Shown: piece after piece, positions 63,214 to 64,000 of the stretch
Numbering within the stretch: position 1 is the stretch's first letter
Layout: every line of letters starts with the position of its first letter
NCBI GenBank assembly: GCA_964395835.1
Contig: CAYNBJ010000004.1
Location: forward strand, 1 to 64,000
DNA length: 64,000 nucleotides
Direction of reading: 5' to 3'
Source: LLD-282 sp964395835
GTDB lineage: Bacteria > Pseudomonadota > Gammaproteobacteria > Berkiellales > Berkiellaceae
The notes under the pieces: model-generated
What the model was told of the DNA's origin: nothing
The model's input: only the letters and a program-made list of their open reading frames with translations
Database searches by the model: none
Translations under genes and position numbers: made by a program

Positions 63214-63930
63214 ATGAGCTTGAAGGCCATTTATTTTATCTCTGATCTCCACCTGAGTCATGAAGGAAGAATGTCTATCAACACTCATCCCTTTTATATC
63301 TTTCTACAAGATATTAAAAAAAAAGCACACGCCCTCTATATTCTAGGAGATTTATTTGAATGCTGGTGGGGAGACGATCACCATAATCATAACTATCAGC
63401 AATGGGAGCAATGCTTTGTAAACTGCCCATTCCCTATTTATTTTTTACCTGGTAATCGAGATTTTTTATGCTCTAAAAAATTTTTCGAAAGAAGCGGGCT
63501 CAAACCGATCACTTCTGGTGCTATTGTCTTTTGGGGTAATGATAAAATCGGACTTTTACATGGCGATGAGCCCGGTCTGGAAGATTATCCCTATCAATAC
63601 CTTCGTTACATTTTGAGACATCAGATTTTTATGAAATTTTTTAATTTCCTTCCCGTAAATCTCAGAAAAATTCTTTGGACAACAGGGCGCAAGTATAGAA
63701 AACAACAATCCGCAGCGATCGGACAAGAAAAAAATGTTCCAATCAATCATACCCTGTGGCTGAAGAACTATTTCCCACAAACAAAACCAAATATTCTTAT
63801 TCATGGCCATTTACATAAAAAAATCAAAAGACAAGAACAAGATTATTTGCGATACCAACTGAGCTCTTGGGATGATGGATCGATTCATTATTTAAAAATA
63901 GACTCCGACAGTTCGATTGATTTTTTATAA
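63214..63930 (+). CDS. lpxH: UDP-2,3-diacylglucosamine diphosphatase LpxH
   Basis: A 238-residue calcineurin-like phosphoesterase of the lipid A pathway that releases UMP from UDP-diacylglucosamine. Metal ligands lie in the order FISDLHLS (D, H), ILGDLFECWWGD (D), PGNRDFL (N), LLHGDEP (H) and IHGHLH (H, H). The protein length equals that of E. coli LpxH (240) if ATG 63214 is used; an upstream ATG at 63157 would add a 19-residue hydrophobic extension and lies within the likely promoter. The final 70 bases of the window hold no further gene. Confidence 0.92.
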   Translation: MSLKAIYFISDLHLSHEGRMSINTHPFYIFLQDIKKKAHALYILGDLFECWWGDDHHNHNYQQWEQCFVNCPFPIYFLPGNRDFLCSKKFFERSGLKPITSGAIVFWGNDKIGLLHGDEPGLEDYPYQYLRYILRHQIFMKFFNFLPVNLRKILWTTGRKYRKQQSAAIGQEKNVPINHTLWLKNYFPQTKPNILIHGHLHKKIKRQEQDYLRYQLSSWDDGSIHYLKIDSDSSIDFL

Positions 63931-64000
63931 AATCAAAATGCAAAAGAAGACCACTTTGAAATATTCGGCCAAAAAGTTTGAGTTTTATTTTGCAAGCGAT

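Noticed and set aside
1..64000. CRISPR arrays, insertion sequences, integrases or rRNA genes
   Set aside because: Looked for repeated spaced motifs, transposase or integrase motifs and rRNA-like sequence; none seen.

Overview
The window looks like chromosome from an AT-rich gammaproteobacterium, most likely a host-associated Legionellales-type (Legionella/Coxiella-like) lineage. This rests on gene order: tRNA-Pro/Arg/His/Leu-tig-clpP-clpX-lon then tRNA-Val/Asp-ppiD, ftsA-ftsZ-lpxC-(dciA-like)-secA, yafS-like/rnhA/dnaQ, and rsmI head-to-head with an lpoA-like gene are all gammaproteobacterial arrangements. An AddAB nuclease, several MFS carriers, an RpoS-type sigma factor and a very large soluble unknown protein fit an intracellular lifestyle. 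The genus cannot be named from the sequence alone. No mobile element, rRNA or CRISPR array was seen.

Layout. 1-9.4 kb is an accessory block of proteins I do not recognise: a gene cut by the left edge (minus strand), a 484-codon gene, a small gene, and a giant gene of about 1950 codons. 9.4-16.3 kb mixes a Bcr-type MFS carrier, rmuC, rpoS, a YiiX-like cysteine hydrolase, a membrane-anchored glycosyltransferase, a KfrA-like coiled-coil protein and a small peptide gene with a double-glycine-type leader. 16.6-27.6 kb carries fabI, ppiD, six tRNA genes and the protein-quality-control run tig-endA-clpP-clpX-lon-MFS. 27.6-34 kb holds folD-infA, clpA, icd and mnmA. 34-46.5 kb has an antiporter-addB-addA-unknown operon divergent from an MFS-nhaD-rnhA-dnaQ-unknown-yafS-like operon. 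46.5-64 kb has mscS-mfd, the ftsA-ftsZ-lpxC-dciA-like-secA run, lpoA-like/rsmI, gltX-cysS and lpxH.

The genes serve translation (tRNAs, infA, cysS, gltX, mnmA, rsmI), folding and proteolysis (tig, ppiD, clpP, clpX, clpA, lon), division and envelope (ftsA, ftsZ, lpxC, lpxH, secA, lpoA-like, fabI), DNA repair (addAB, mfd, rmuC, rnhA, dnaQ) and ion or solute transport. Many genes overlap by 1-32 bases, so translational coupling looks common. The most unusual signals are the unknown block at the left, hairpins placed directly upstream of the ribosome binding sites of clpX, lon and clpA, a HIGH-motif variant in the only GltX here, a shortened FtsA, and an unknown third gene in the addBA operon.
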